Shown piece after piece: positions 15,615-24,193 of a stretch of DNA of 56,932 bases. The DNA is from CAZWEJ01 sp964632435. GTDB taxonomy: Bacteria; Patescibacteriota; Saccharimonadia; UBA4664; SCTI01. Positions within the stretch are counted from its first letter, which is position 1. Each line of letters opens with the position of its first letter. A model generated the notes under the pieces. It was given only the letters and a program-made list of their open reading frames with translations, did no database searches and was not told the DNA's origin. Made by a program: the position numbers and the translations under genes. The stretch lies in NCBI GenBank assembly GCA_964632435.1, contig CAZWEJ010000003.1:1-56932 (forward strand), in the 5' to 3' direction.

Positions 15615-16760
15615 CTATTGAGCCTGAGGGGCCTCTTTCAAAGTGACCTCTATAGTCTGCTCTTTGCCATCTCTGTAAACTGTAAGCTTAACTTTATCAC
15701 CAACCTTTTTTTCACCAATGATCACGCTCAAGGGGTTTTGTTCGTTAACATCCTTCCCATCAACCTTTAAAATAATATCGCCTTCACGTAGACCTGCATC
15801 AGCAGCCGGGCTTCCTTCCACTATCCCTGGGTTACGATCATCACCATTAATATAGGCGCCATTACTTACACCTAAGTTGTTACGGCTTGCCAATTCCTTT
15901 GTTACCGGAATGTACCTAACCCCCAAATAAGGCTTTACTATCTTGCCCTCTGATTTTACGCTTGCAAGTGCAGTTTTTGCTTGATCGATTGGAATTGCGA
16001 ACCCAATACCTTGCGCATTTCCTGCAACTGCCGTGTTTATGCCGATGACCTTACCCGTAAGATCAATCAGTGGACCGCCCGAATTGCCTGGGTTGATGGC
16101 TGCGTCGGTCTGGAACAAGTTTTGAAGCTGTTCAACATTTCCGCCTTGAGAATCTCCGGCTACTACCGGACGCCCAAGTCCAGAGATTATTCCTTGCGTA
16201 ACAGTATTTTCATACTGACCAAGGGCATTACCAATCGCAAGAACAGAGGTTCCAACCTTAACCTGAGATGAATCACCAAGCTCAGCAGGCTTTAGATTAT
16301 TGGCATCTATTTGAATAAAGGCTAGGTCGTTTTGAGGATCGCGCGCTACAACCTTTGCGTTTTTGTATTCTTTGCCGTCAGATGTAAACACGCTGAGATT
16401 AGTTGCTTTTTCAATAACATGGTTGTTGGTAATAATTAATCCATCGCTTGTAGCTATTATCCCCGTGCCCGCCCCTTGAGTTGTCTGCGTTTGACCAAAG
16501 AAGGTGAAACCGGTTGATTCGGAGGTTATAGAGACAACACTTGGTGAAACCTTCTTCACAACTTCAATTGTCGCCGAACTTTGCTCAACAAGTATTGACT
16601 GACGGCTAGTCGGAATAAGGCTTGAGCCAAACCTGACGAACAGGAAAGCCCCAACTGCCCCGCCGATAAGGCCGGCGGCCAAAGCAAACGCAACTATTTT
16701 GTTTAATGGATTTTTTACAGATGATTCCTTAACGCTGTTCTTTGTCTCTTCCTTTTCCAT
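15615..16760 (-). CDS. htrA: Membrane-anchored HtrA/DegP-type serine protease
   Basis: This is an envelope quality-control protease. The protein (381 aa) has a membrane anchor at about residues 22-46, a trypsin-like domain with the triad His (ITNNHVIE), Asp (NDLAF) and Ser (NPGNSGGPL), and one C-terminal PDZ domain (about residues 275-370). A strong AAGGAGG precedes the ATG. It is the third gene of the operon LCP protein / polytopic membrane protein / htrA, with a 9-bp gap to its neighbour. The assignment is secure; whether it is HtrA, DegS-like or YyxA-like cannot be decided. Confidence 0.94.
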   Translation of the reverse strand: MEKEETKNSVKESSVKNPLNKIVAFALAAGLIGGAVGAFLFVRFGSSLIPTSRQSILVEQSSATIEVVKKVSPSVVSITSESTGFTFFGQTQTTQGAGTGIIATSDGLIITNNHVIEKATNLSVFTSDGKEYKNAKVVARDPQNDLAFIQIDANNLKPAELGDSSQVKVGTSVLAIGNALGQYENTVTQGIISGLGRPVVAGDSQGGNVEQLQNLFQTDAAINPGNSGGPLIDLTGKVIGINTAVAGNAQGIGFAIPIDQAKTALASVKSEGKIVKPYLGVRYIPVTKELASRNNLGVSNGAYINGDDRNPGIVEGSPAADAGLREGDIILKVDGKDVNEQNPLSVIIGEKKVGDKVKLTVYRDGKEQTIEVTLKEAPQAQ

Positions 16761-16769
16761 ATCCCTCCT

Positions 16770-17531
16770 TTAGGTTGTTCCGTTCCATCTTGTACCAGTA
16801 ATCACTATAGCTAGTATAACCCCTGCAATTGATACATATTCAACAAGTCTTCGGCGACTAAGTCTTTTGGCTGAATGAGCAGTATAAATACTTAACATAC
16901 AGTAGCCAACACCTAGAGTAACAATTGAGGCTTGTGGAATAATCATTATCCCGTCGGCAATAATATAGTTCACCTGCCAGGTGTGAAGCACCCATGCAAT
17001 TTCGGCCGCAATAAGCGCCCACGATGCCGCAATGATTTGAGCCGCTCTTTCTCCCCTTTGCTGCAGAACCCACCATGCATTTAAGAAGCTAACTACCCAC
17101 GTTGCAACAACTACAATCAGGTTTGGCCAGTCCCAATATGCGGACGCCAAAAAAATTGAGCCAACTGCCAGCATTTGGTTTGCCCCCACTAAAATCAAGC
17201 CAAGATTCTGACTGGCCTCGATCTTTGGTCGATACATCAGCCATAAAGCATATACAACAGCTAATACAACCTGCGAGATTACTGGGAATACCGATTGTCC
17301 AATCGGGGGTCGCGTAAGCGAAACTAATGAGACAACACTTAAACCAAATATTAATTCTGGCGATATGTTGATAAAGCCTGGCCACGTTCGGTTGTTCTTG
17401 AACCATCTATATAGGGGCTCCGCCACAACAATTATTGCAGCAAGCCAGCCGTATCCGTAATGAGCAAGTAACAGGACTGCAATCGCAACCAATACCTGCA
17501 GTAGTCTAATAACTAAAATCGATTGTTTCAT
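16770..17531 (-). CDS. Polytopic membrane protein, unknown function
   Basis: The protein (253 aa) is strongly hydrophobic with about eight predicted helices, a short basic N-terminus (MKQSIL) and basic loops after helix 2 (YRWFKNNRTW) and at the C-terminus (SAKRLSRRRLVEY). No catalytic motif is visible. It starts 3 bp after the LCP stop without a Shine-Dalgarno sequence, so it is probably translated by coupling. Its place between a wall-polymer ligase-type protein and HtrA suggests an envelope role, but the family is unknown to me. Confidence 0.75.
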   Translation of the reverse strand: MKQSILVIRLLQVLVAIAVLLLAHYGYGWLAAIIVVAEPLYRWFKNNRTWPGFINISPELIFGLSVVSLVSLTRPPIGQSVFPVISQVVLAVVYALWLMYRPKIEASQNLGLILVGANQMLAVGSIFLASAYWDWPNLIVVVATWVVSFLNAWWVLQQRGERAAQIIAASWALIAAEIAWVLHTWQVNYIIADGIMIIPQASIVTLGVGYCMLSIYTAHSAKRLSRRRLVEYVSIAGVILAIVITGTRWNGTT

Positions 17532-17534
17532 AAA

Positions 17535-18995
17535 TTAGCGAGTTTTAACTTTGTAGTCGCTTCCTATAATTATAGCAACATCTGGGCTGCTTTGCTGAGA
17601 AGAGCTATTTTCGCGGGTAGCTTTCTCTGCTTTAACCTTAAATCTGCGCTCAAGGTATTGAACTGTATAAGGTTTTTTGCCGCCGGTGTAGTCAATTATC
17701 CTTGTCTTGGCTGCCGTTTCGACTAAGGTGGATGAGGAAACCGCATTGTAGTTGTAAACTTTTAGCTGCCTCAAAACAGCCTGTACATTAGTCGCGCTTG
17801 TTCCGCCTACTTCGACCAGCGCGTTCTCTTCTTTGAGGTAGGAATCGACGAATATGGAGTGAGCCAACTCTTGGATCTCTGTGTAATCAAAGGCTCCGGC
17901 TCTTGGTATTAATATTGAGCCGGCTCCAGCAAATTTAGATGAGCCATCGATTAGCAAGCCGTCGGGGGCATTATTCAATACCTTAACTGTCGCCTTTGAG
18001 ACATCGATATCCTTAACCATCGCTGCAAGTTTTTGAGTTTCCTCAGGCTGTAAGTCTGTTCTTACGTGATCACCAACGCTATCAATTAGTTTAGTGACCT
18101 TAACCGGGTTAGTTAGTGTTGATGCCTGCAAAGCCTTTTGCCTTAGGGCAACCAGGAGTTCTTGCTGTCTTTCTGCTCTACCGAAATCATTACCGCACGA
18201 CCCATGCCTGCACCTGGCGTACTTCAACGCCGTTTTACCATCTAACTGTTGAGGACCTGCTGGCAGTACAAACGGGCAAAAACCGCGATTATTATCGCAA
18301 GGGTACTGAGAGTCGACCAGCTTTGTCTTATTGTTAACCTCAACTCCACCAACCGCATCGACTGCCTGCTTAAATCCGGCAAAGTCTGCCTGCACGTAAT
18401 AATGTATTGGCAGATCTAGAACCTCGCCGACCACCTCTTTTGTAAGCTCTGGACCGCCATAGCTGTTGGCACTGTTGATCTTACTGTATCCGTTTTTTGG
18501 GATCTTAACGTAAAGATCACGCGGGACGCTCAACATCGCCACCGTCTTATTTTTAGGGTCGATACTTGCCACCATGATTGTGTCGCTGAGAGTCCCACCA
18601 TCATGTCCAGCTCCGCCAATACCCAGCATCAAAATATTGATTCTACCGTCGCCCTCACCTTTAAGCTTGGTCGGATCAATCTCGCCAGTAAGAACAGGTG
18701 CACCACCGGTATTATTCTTTGTCACAATTTTTTGTGAGGCCATAATTGCTTTGAACCCAAAGAAGCCAATGACTCCAATAAATGCAATTGCTACGATTGA
18801 GGCAGCCTTTTTCTTGCTAAAACTGAACCTTTTCGGCTTTGGATGGGGCTTTGACTCCCATTCTGGCACGTTAAAGTTGGCCGATGGATCAACATCGCCA
18901 AGGTTTATCTCCTCATGAAGACCTTCTTCTTGAGATACGATGGTCGAATTGCGAGTTGGGCCGTCTACTCGCCGACCGACATTCCTTTTTCCCAT
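17535..18995 (-). CDS. LytR-CpsA-Psr (LCP) family protein
   Basis: LCP enzymes transfer undecaprenyl-linked polymers to peptidoglycan. The protein (486 aa) has a cytoplasmic N-terminus, a membrane segment at residues 64-84, an LCP domain with the conserved VPRDLYVKIP...YSKINSA block and the later ARCRHGSCGNDFGRAERQQ block that bind pyrophosphate and magnesium, and a C-terminal LytR_C-type domain (about residues 385-470). I chose ATG 18995 because the longer reading frame runs through the promoter; the -10 TATAAT ends 7 nt before this ATG. It heads the operon with the membrane protein and htrA. Confidence 0.92.
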   Translation of the reverse strand: MGKRNVGRRVDGPTRNSTIVSQEEGLHEEINLGDVDPSANFNVPEWESKPHPKPKRFSFSKKKAASIVAIAFIGVIGFFGFKAIMASQKIVTKNNTGGAPVLTGEIDPTKLKGEGDGRINILMLGIGGAGHDGGTLSDTIMVASIDPKNKTVAMLSVPRDLYVKIPKNGYSKINSANSYGGPELTKEVVGEVLDLPIHYYVQADFAGFKQAVDAVGGVEVNNKTKLVDSQYPCDNNRGFCPFVLPAGPQQLDGKTALKYARCRHGSCGNDFGRAERQQELLVALRQKALQASTLTNPVKVTKLIDSVGDHVRTDLQPEETQKLAAMVKDIDVSKATVKVLNNAPDGLLIDGSSKFAGAGSILIPRAGAFDYTEIQELAHSIFVDSYLKEENALVEVGGTSATNVQAVLRQLKVYNYNAVSSSTLVETAAKTRIIDYTGGKKPYTVQYLERRFKVKAEKATRENSSSQQSSPDVAIIIGSDYKVKTR

Positions 18996-19002
18996 TGCCC
19001 AA

Positions 19003-19032
19003 ATTATACCTAATTGTAACCATAAGCGTAAA
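19003..19032 (-). promoter_or_regulatory. LCP operon promoter (leaderless)
   Basis: On the minus strand TTTACG (19027-19032), 18-bp spacer, and the consensus TATAAT (19003-19008) ending 7 nt before ATG 18995. It is back to back with the lepB promoter; the two -35 boxes are 2 bp apart. Confidence 0.6.
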
Positions 19033-19034
19033 GG

Positions 19035-19063
19035 TTGATAGGAGAAGCCCATACCCCTATACT
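19035..19063 (+). promoter_or_regulatory. lepB promoter
   Basis: TTGATA (19035-19040), 17-bp spacer and TATACT (19058-19063), five of six consensus matches in each box. The leader to ATG 19086 is about 16 nt. Confidence 0.65.
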
Positions 19064-19085
19064 TAACTAGATAAAGCGAGATTAA

Positions 19086-19763
19086 ATGAACCCCACCAAT
19101 AATAATTTTCCTCAAACGCCAGTAGGTCAAAACCCAATCCACAACAAGGACAATGGCGATCAGGAGGGGCAAGAACAAAAAGAATCACTTTTCGAGAAGA
19201 TTACTCAGAACTGGTTTGTTAGCTGGATTTTGGTACCAGCGGCACTTATTTTTGTACTGCACTTTTACGTCTTCAGCGCCTATCATGTGGTTGGTAGCAG
19301 CATGGTTCCGACCCTTCACGACTCCGACTACCTCATTATTTCCAAGGTTGAAAGAACCGGCTCAGTTATTCAAGGCAAAAAGTATATTCCTGACCGAAAC
19401 GAGATAATAGTTTTTCATTACCCTAAGCAACCAACATTAGACTTCGTTAAGCGAGTAATTGGGCTCCCCGGTGACAGAGTGGTGATTAAAGATGGGAAAG
19501 TGACGGTTTATAACTCCGAAAACCCGAATGGCTTTAACCCAGATTCAAATCACAAGATTGAGGGGAATTATACTCTGGCGGGCTTTAGCGAGGAAACCCT
19601 TGATGTGGTTGTTCCTGAGGGGAATGTGTTTGTACTTGGCGACAACCGAACACCAAATGGGTCTTCGGATTCTCGCGAATGGGGCATGCTGCCGAGTGAA
19701 GACATCGTAGGAAATGTAGTCCTAAGACTCTACCCCTTCAACTCGATTCAAACTTTTTTCTAA
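19086..19763 (+). CDS. lepB: Signal peptidase I
   Basis: It removes signal peptides from Sec-exported proteins on the outer face of the membrane. The protein (225 aa) has one membrane segment (about residues 45-65), the catalytic Ser in SSMVPTLHDSDYLIISK, the catalytic Lys in FVKRVIGLPGDRV, and the box E motif LGDNRTPNGSSDSREWG. The first 40 residues are polar and Asn/Gln-rich. It is transcribed alone, divergent from the LCP operon and convergent with parB, whose stop is only 1 bp away. Confidence 0.95.
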   Translation: MNPTNNNFPQTPVGQNPIHNKDNGDQEGQEQKESLFEKITQNWFVSWILVPAALIFVLHFYVFSAYHVVGSSMVPTLHDSDYLIISKVERTGSVIQGKKYIPDRNEIIVFHYPKQPTLDFVKRVIGLPGDRVVIKDGKVTVYNSENPNGFNPDSNHKIEGNYTLAGFSEETLDVVVPEGNVFVLGDNRTPNGSSDSREWGMLPSEDIVGNVVLRLYPFNSIQTFF

Positions 19764-19764
19764 A

Positions 19765-20643
19765 TTAAGATCTGATTCTGTCTACTATCGACTTCAACTC
19801 GTCGTCGTCGGAGTATTCGATCACAATGCGACCACCATTGGCTTTTGTTTGCAATTGAACTCGAGCTTCTAAATAAGAGGCCAATGAATCAACGAGCGGA
19901 TTGTCGTGCGCGGGTGCTTTAGACGGCCTTCCCGAACGTGCTTCGTTTTCGCTGGATGGCTGGCGTCCTTGACGCGCAAACTCCTCGGCTTGTCGTACGT
20001 TCAATCCTTGGTTGACTATTGCCCCGAGTAGTTCCTGCTGTCTTTGAGGATCTTCAACGGCAAGGATGGCGCGGCCGTGTGCTTCAGAAATCTGACCCTT
20101 CGCAACAGCCTCAAGAGCGTCTTTAGGTAGCTGCAACAGTCTCATTGCATTCGAAATAGTTGATTTTGCCTTTCCTACTCGTTCGCCAATTTGATCAAGT
20201 GTAAGATTAAACTCCGCCCCAAGCTTCTTATACGCGATTGCAGCTTCAATTGGGTTGAGATTTGACCTTTGGATATTTTCAATCAAAGCCAATTCCAGCT
20301 TTTGCTGTTGATCAAAGCTGCGGACAATAACCGGAACTTTTTCTAGCCCAGCTAGTTTGGATGCCCTAAGTCTACGTTCACCGGCGATTAACTCGTAGCG
20401 TCCGTCTCCAAGGGCGCTAACAACTAGAGGCTGCAATATCCCATGTTTCTTAATTGAATCAGCTAAATCCCGAAGATCGGCCTCATCAAAGTGGGTTCTA
20501 GGTTGATGAGGGTTGGGTGAAATCTTTCCGACTTCAATCTGTAAAACCGAATCGTTAGATTGAACAGTTGGGGATACTTCAACATCCAATTCGGTCGGAA
20601 TCAAAGAATCAAAGCCCCGTCCTAATCCTCTATTTTTACTCAT
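19765..20643 (-). CDS. parB: Chromosome-partitioning protein ParB
   Basis: ParB is a CTP-dependent clamp that loads at parS. The protein (292 aa) starts with the typical GLGRGFDSLIP, followed by the ParB/Srx CTPase domain with ELIAGERRLRAS (GERR box) and ENIQRSNLNPIEAA, then the helix-turn-helix (QIGERVGKAKSTISNAMRLL) and a C-terminal dimerisation domain after a charged linker. Its start overlaps parA by 4 nt (ATGA). I saw no parS-like sequence in the window. Confidence 0.96.
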   Translation of the reverse strand: MSKNRGLGRGFDSLIPTELDVEVSPTVQSNDSVLQIEVGKISPNPHQPRTHFDEADLRDLADSIKKHGILQPLVVSALGDGRYELIAGERRLRASKLAGLEKVPVIVRSFDQQQKLELALIENIQRSNLNPIEAAIAYKKLGAEFNLTLDQIGERVGKAKSTISNAMRLLQLPKDALEAVAKGQISEAHGRAILAVEDPQRQQELLGAIVNQGLNVRQAEEFARQGRQPSSENEARSGRPSKAPAHDNPLVDSLASYLEARVQLQTKANGGRIVIEYSDDDELKSIVDRIRS

Positions 20644-21431
20644 GCTTCTACCCTAACCTTAATTCGTTTTTGCACCTCTTTTGCGAGACTGTGATAGCTT
20701 CTTGCCCCCTTGCTCCACTTGTCGTAGTGACTGATTGGTTGGCCATAGCTCGGAGCTTCCGCCAGCCTGACGTTACGAGGAATGATAGTATCAAAAACCT
20801 TATCAGGGAAATGACGCTTAACCTCATTATGAACCTGCGCACTCAGCGTAGTTCGACCACTGTGCATGGTTAGTAGGACCCCGAGCAGATCAAGATTTGG
20901 GTTGAGCGCCTTGCGAACACGTTGGACCGTTTGTATTAGCTGGCCAAGACCCTCAAGAGCATAGAATTCAGCCTGGACGGGGATAATTAAGGAATCGGCT
21001 GCGGTTAAGCCGTTAATTGTTAGTAGACCGAGCGATGGTGGGCAGTCAATCAAGATGTAGTCGTACGGTAGATCCTTGATAGCGTTCCTCAGCTTAAATT
21101 CTCTTTCCGGAACCGAAACTAACTCAACTTCAGCGGCAGCCAATACTGGTGAAGCCGGAACCACAACAACGCTGTGATAATTAGTCCGCAGAGCTGCCTC
21201 ATGGGCATGCTTACCGTTCATCAAGACGTCATAAAGCGTGGCATCAACATTTTGTTTGTCGATGCCAAGACCGCTGGTAGTGTTGCCCTGAGGGTCTAGA
21301 TCGATAACTAAGACTCGCTTTTTACCTCGCGCCAAAAAAGCCGCCAGATTGATAGCGGTAGTAGTTTTGCCAACGCCTCCTTTTTGATTCGCAATTGCGA
21401 TGACGTGTGCCACTGACACCCCTGTTATCAT
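20640..21431 (-). CDS. parA: Chromosome-partitioning ATPase ParA
   Basis: ParA is the nucleoid-binding ATPase partner of ParB. The protein has the deviant Walker A KGGVGKTTTAINLA, the DPQGNTTSG Walker A' region and IDCPPSLGLLT (Walker B). Several starts are possible: ATG 21437 lies in the -10-like TAAAAT, ATG 21431 is 4 nt after it, and GTG 21413 has AGGGG at good spacing. I report 21431. It is followed by parB and preceded, 33 bp upstream, by the sortase gene, so the four genes may be one transcript. Confidence 0.95.
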   Translation of the reverse strand: MITGVSVAHVIAIANQKGGVGKTTTAINLAAFLARGKKRVLVIDLDPQGNTTSGLGIDKQNVDATLYDVLMNGKHAHEAALRTNYHSVVVVPASPVLAAAEVELVSVPEREFKLRNAIKDLPYDYILIDCPPSLGLLTINGLTAADSLIIPVQAEFYALEGLGQLIQTVQRVRKALNPNLDLLGVLLTMHSGRTTLSAQVHNEVKRHFPDKVFDTIIPRNVRLAEAPSYGQPISHYDKWSKGARSYHSLAKEVQKRIKVRVEA

Positions 21432-21435
21432 AACC

Positions 21436-21444
21436 ATTTTACCA
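21436..21444 (-). promoter_or_regulatory. Possible parA extended -10 promoter
   Basis: TGGTAAAAT on the minus strand is an extended -10. It is 4 nt before ATG 21431 or 22 nt before GTG 21413, so it fits either a leaderless start or a short leader with a Shine-Dalgarno sequence. Confidence 0.35.
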
Positions 21445-21470
21445 TGTCTTACGGATGTGCTACAGGTTTT

Positions 21471-22424
21471 TTATCTTGCCGCAGCAGGTTTGGCTCGAAT
21501 AACAATTCGCTCGGTTTCTTGTTTGTCACTGCAGGTGTAGATTGTGACCGTTTGTTGAAAAGTTGGGTTTAATATCGATAGATCTTTGGCGTTTACTTTG
21601 ATCTTCTTCTCTACCTCAAATATTTCTCTTTTCCCGTTCCAGTCAACTGCCAGTGTATCGCCGGGTTCAAGTTTGTCGAGATTATATAGAGTTGAAGTAT
21701 TTGGCGGTAGATATTTGAATCTGTGGCCTGCGAGCACAAAATTACCGTAACCATAACCCCCAGTTTGATGCCAAACCCCCTCTTCAGAATCAAGAATAGT
21801 AAGATCTGAGCCCTCTAGAATCGGGGTATCAACCCCAATCTTTGGGATCCACAGCCTATTACCATCAATTGGCTTATCTTGAGGGGAGGTTTTTGCAGCA
21901 TCCGCTTTAGCCGCAGGTGTGGTGCTGTAAACGCGGTAGGTTAACTCTGGGTACACTGGATACAAGAGCACACCGATAGCAACTAATGCTACGGCGGCAA
22001 TTGAGCCAATTGCAAAGCGCTTAGTGGTGAGTCTCGGTTTTCGCTCTTTATTTGATCTTGTAAGTTTCTTAGCGGGAACTTCTTGGTTATAACTCTCGAT
22101 AACTTGCTTGGGGGTGCGGACTACCGGCCGAGGCTTCTGCTTCGGGAGTGGTTTTGGCTTTGGCTTGGCGGCAGTCGCTTGAGTCTCAACCGGCTCTCTT
22201 CGAGAAAAGAATCTTCTTTTTTTATTCGGTGCTTCGGTGTAACTAACCTGAAAATACATCGTGCCAACTGACGTACCACGCGTAACGGGTGTGCGCTTCA
22301 CTACCCCAATTTGTGGGTCGAGGCGCATAACAAAATCCCCCTCAACCCATGACTCGCTCGGTGTGAATTGTCTGGGAGCGGGTACAGGTTTTAGAAGCTG
22401 TATATCATCTCGTTTACGTTGCAT
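21471..22424 (-). CDS. Sortase with long proline/lysine-rich cytoplasmic tail
   Basis: Sortases cut LPXTG-like signals and attach proteins to the wall. The protein (317 aa) has a long cytoplasmic N-terminus (residues 1-136, rich in Pro and Lys), one membrane helix (137-156) and an extracellular sortase domain with the catalytic set His234 (VLAGHRF), Cys298 (TIYTCSD) and Arg306 (ETERIVIR). The layout (TLxTC-like motif, single N-terminal anchor) is nearest class E/F or D. Its start overlaps by 11 nt the gene for an LAPTG protein, its probable substrate. Class assignment is open. Confidence 0.92.
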   Translation of the reverse strand: MQRKRDDIQLLKPVPAPRQFTPSESWVEGDFVMRLDPQIGVVKRTPVTRGTSVGTMYFQVSYTEAPNKKRRFFSRREPVETQATAAKPKPKPLPKQKPRPVVRTPKQVIESYNQEVPAKKLTRSNKERKPRLTTKRFAIGSIAAVALVAIGVLLYPVYPELTYRVYSTTPAAKADAAKTSPQDKPIDGNRLWIPKIGVDTPILEGSDLTILDSEEGVWHQTGGYGYGNFVLAGHRFKYLPPNTSTLYNLDKLEPGDTLAVDWNGKREIFEVEKKIKVNAKDLSILNPTFQQTVTIYTCSDKQETERIVIRAKPAAAR

Positions 22425-23673
22425 AGCGACGTCGGATTACCATAAAACCGACACCTGCAAGAGCAAGCACGAAAAGACTTATCATTGAAACTAGCTTGGT
22501 ATTGTCCCCTGTTGGGGCCAAAGTGGTTGGTGTCTGAGGAGTTGAGGCTGGTGGAGTAGCTGCCTGCCCAGAGCTTACAGACGTCTTTGGAGCGGTATCA
22601 GCTGCAGTAGCCGGATTTACTGTGAGAGCAATTTTTACTTGAGAACTTGAGTTGCCCGCCGTGTCTACAGCGACTACGGTTACATCATTCTGACCGTTTG
22701 ATATCTGTGATGTTGGAGTAACCGTCCAGTTACCATTAGCGTCTGCAGTCGCTGTTAAGTTAGTTCCCGTGCCAACCGCAATGGTTATTTTTGCATTAGG
22801 CTCGGCTTTTCCGCTGAATGCCGGCGTATTTGAAGTTACGATGGTAGGATTTGCTACTGCCTGCCCTCCAATTGAAGAAACAGTGGGTTGAGCAGGCGGT
22901 GCTGTATCTATTGAGAAGGCAACCGCAGTCGCATCATCCCCAAATACAGCCCACTCGCTAACATCCTCACCCTTTTTAACTCTCGCTTGCCAGTGGTACG
23001 AACCTTGAGTAAGGGTATCGCTTTCAACCGAGAAGCTCATATCCCCGCCACTCGCGGTAACTTCCTGCCCCGTTATTGTAGGCTCCCCTGTGAATGCAGT
23101 ACCAACTGGTCGAAGCTCAACCTCAGGCACTACGCTACCCGTATTCGCACTTGTTGGCATGGAAAACTTAAACTTAACAGTCGTTTGATTGGTAGAGCCC
23201 TTTGCTGCAATTTCTTTCCCATCTGATCCCGCCTGAGCCAGTTGAGTTGGAGTTGCTGCTGAAACTTCCACTGGAGCTGGAGCAGCCGGCTCGTTGCCTC
23301 TTTGAGTGAAGAACCACCACCCACCTATGCCAGCCCCTATAGCAAGAAGAAGCATCACTAGAACTGCAACCACTTTACCGCCAGACTTTTTGGGTGAAGC
23401 TGCCATAGCTTGAACGTCCGGAGTCACTGGGCGAGGCTCTGGAACAGGAGCTACAGGCTCAGGGGCTTCCTCGGCCTCGTCAATTAAAGTTGGAGATGGC
23501 TTTGCAACTGCCGGTGCAGCTGCAGCAGCATAACCAGCTTGGTCGTCGACATTAGCCATCGGCGCTTCGGTCTTTGCCGATTCGCTTTGAGTATCGTTGA
23601 TTCCACTGCCACCCTGCAGTAGATTCATCCTCGGATTATTGCTAACGGAATTACCGCCTGAAACCGGATCCAA
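22414..23673 (-). CDS. LAPTG surface protein with Ig-like repeats and a cytoplasmic N-terminus
   Basis: The protein (419 aa) has a polar, Pro/Ala/Glu-rich N-terminus (1-98), a membrane helix (100-122), an extracellular part with a Big/Ig-like domain (about residues 255-350, with TPAFSGKAEPNAKITI and NDVTVVAVDTAGNSSS), a Thr/Pro linker, and a complete sorting signal: LAPTG at about 385, a hydrophobic stretch and RRRYAT. The start is TTG 23673 after a promoter-like TTGCAT-N18-TATTAT; ATG at residue 16 is an alternative. It is the first gene of the sortase-parA-parB run. Having both an N-terminal anchor and a sorting signal is odd. Confidence 0.85.
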   Translation of the reverse strand: MDPVSGGNSVSNNPRMNLLQGGSGINDTQSESAKTEAPMANVDDQAGYAAAAAPAVAKPSPTLIDEAEEAPEPVAPVPEPRPVTPDVQAMAASPKKSGGKVVAVLVMLLLAIGAGIGGWWFFTQRGNEPAAPAPVEVSAATPTQLAQAGSDGKEIAAKGSTNQTTVKFKFSMPTSANTGSVVPEVELRPVGTAFTGEPTITGQEVTASGGDMSFSVESDTLTQGSYHWQARVKKGEDVSEWAVFGDDATAVAFSIDTAPPAQPTVSSIGGQAVANPTIVTSNTPAFSGKAEPNAKITIAVGTGTNLTATADANGNWTVTPTSQISNGQNDVTVVAVDTAGNSSSQVKIALTVNPATAADTAPKTSVSSGQAATPPASTPQTPTTLAPTGDNTKLVSMISLFVLALAGVGFMVIRRRYAT

Positions 23674-23734
23674 TATATTCTCACAAACTACTTACTCTTA
23701 TAATAGCTATAAGCATAAGTAAGATGCAAGGGCA

Positions 23735-23758
23735 TAAAAAAAGACCCGACTGGGTCTT
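23735..23758 (-). terminator. rplU intrinsic terminator
   Basis: AAGACCC / GGGTCTT with a 4-nt loop, followed on the minus strand by a run of seven T. It starts 18 nt after the rplU stop. Confidence 0.85.
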
Positions 23759-23776
23759 TTGCTTTGTTTCTATAAT

Positions 23777-24136
23777 TTACTTGGCTGCGGCCTTTGGTTT
23801 TTCGGCTGTTTTCGCGACTTTCTTATCAGTTGATCCTCCGATTGAAACAATCTTAACCTGCGTAAAGTGCTGTCGGTGTCCGGTCAACTTCTTGACGCGC
23901 TTCTTAGGCTTAAACTTCAAAACTTTGATTTTTTCGCCCTTGGTCTGGGCAATAACATCAGCCTTTACCTTAATCCCGCTAACTACCGGTGTACCCACGG
24001 TTACTTTGTCGCCATCAATTACCATCAACGGCTCGAACTCAATCTTTTTAGTATCAGAAGAAACCAGATCAATTTCGAGTGTCTGGTTTGGAGAAACAAT
24101 ATATTGTTTGCCGCCGGCTTTAATAACTGCTTGCAT
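23777..24136 (-). CDS. rplU: 50S ribosomal protein bL21
   Basis: bL21 binds 23S rRNA. The protein (119 aa) begins MQAVIKAGGKQYIV and ends its conserved core with GHRQHFTQVKIVSI, both diagnostic; a 15-residue Lys/Ala tail follows. It is monocistronic with its own promoter and terminator. The rpmA (bL27) gene that nearly always follows rplU in bacteria is not here. Confidence 0.96.
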   Translation of the reverse strand: MQAVIKAGGKQYIVSPNQTLEIDLVSSDTKKIEFEPLMVIDGDKVTVGTPVVSGIKVKADVIAQTKGEKIKVLKFKPKKRVKKLTGHRQHFTQVKIVSIGGSTDKKVAKTAEKPKAAAK

Positions 24137-24162
24137 GAGTTTCTTGCTTAATGAACCTAGAT

Positions 24163-24191
24163 ACTATATCTAAAAACAACAGGTTTGTAAA
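24163..24191 (-). promoter_or_regulatory. rplU promoter
   Basis: On the minus strand TTTACA (24186-24191), 17-bp spacer, TATAGT (24163-24168): five of six matches in each box. The leader is about 20 nt. Confidence 0.65.
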
Positions 24192-24193
24192 CC

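Noticed and set aside
19765..21437. parS site near parAB
   Set aside because: No sequence close to TGTTTCACGTGAAACA was noticed in or around the two genes.
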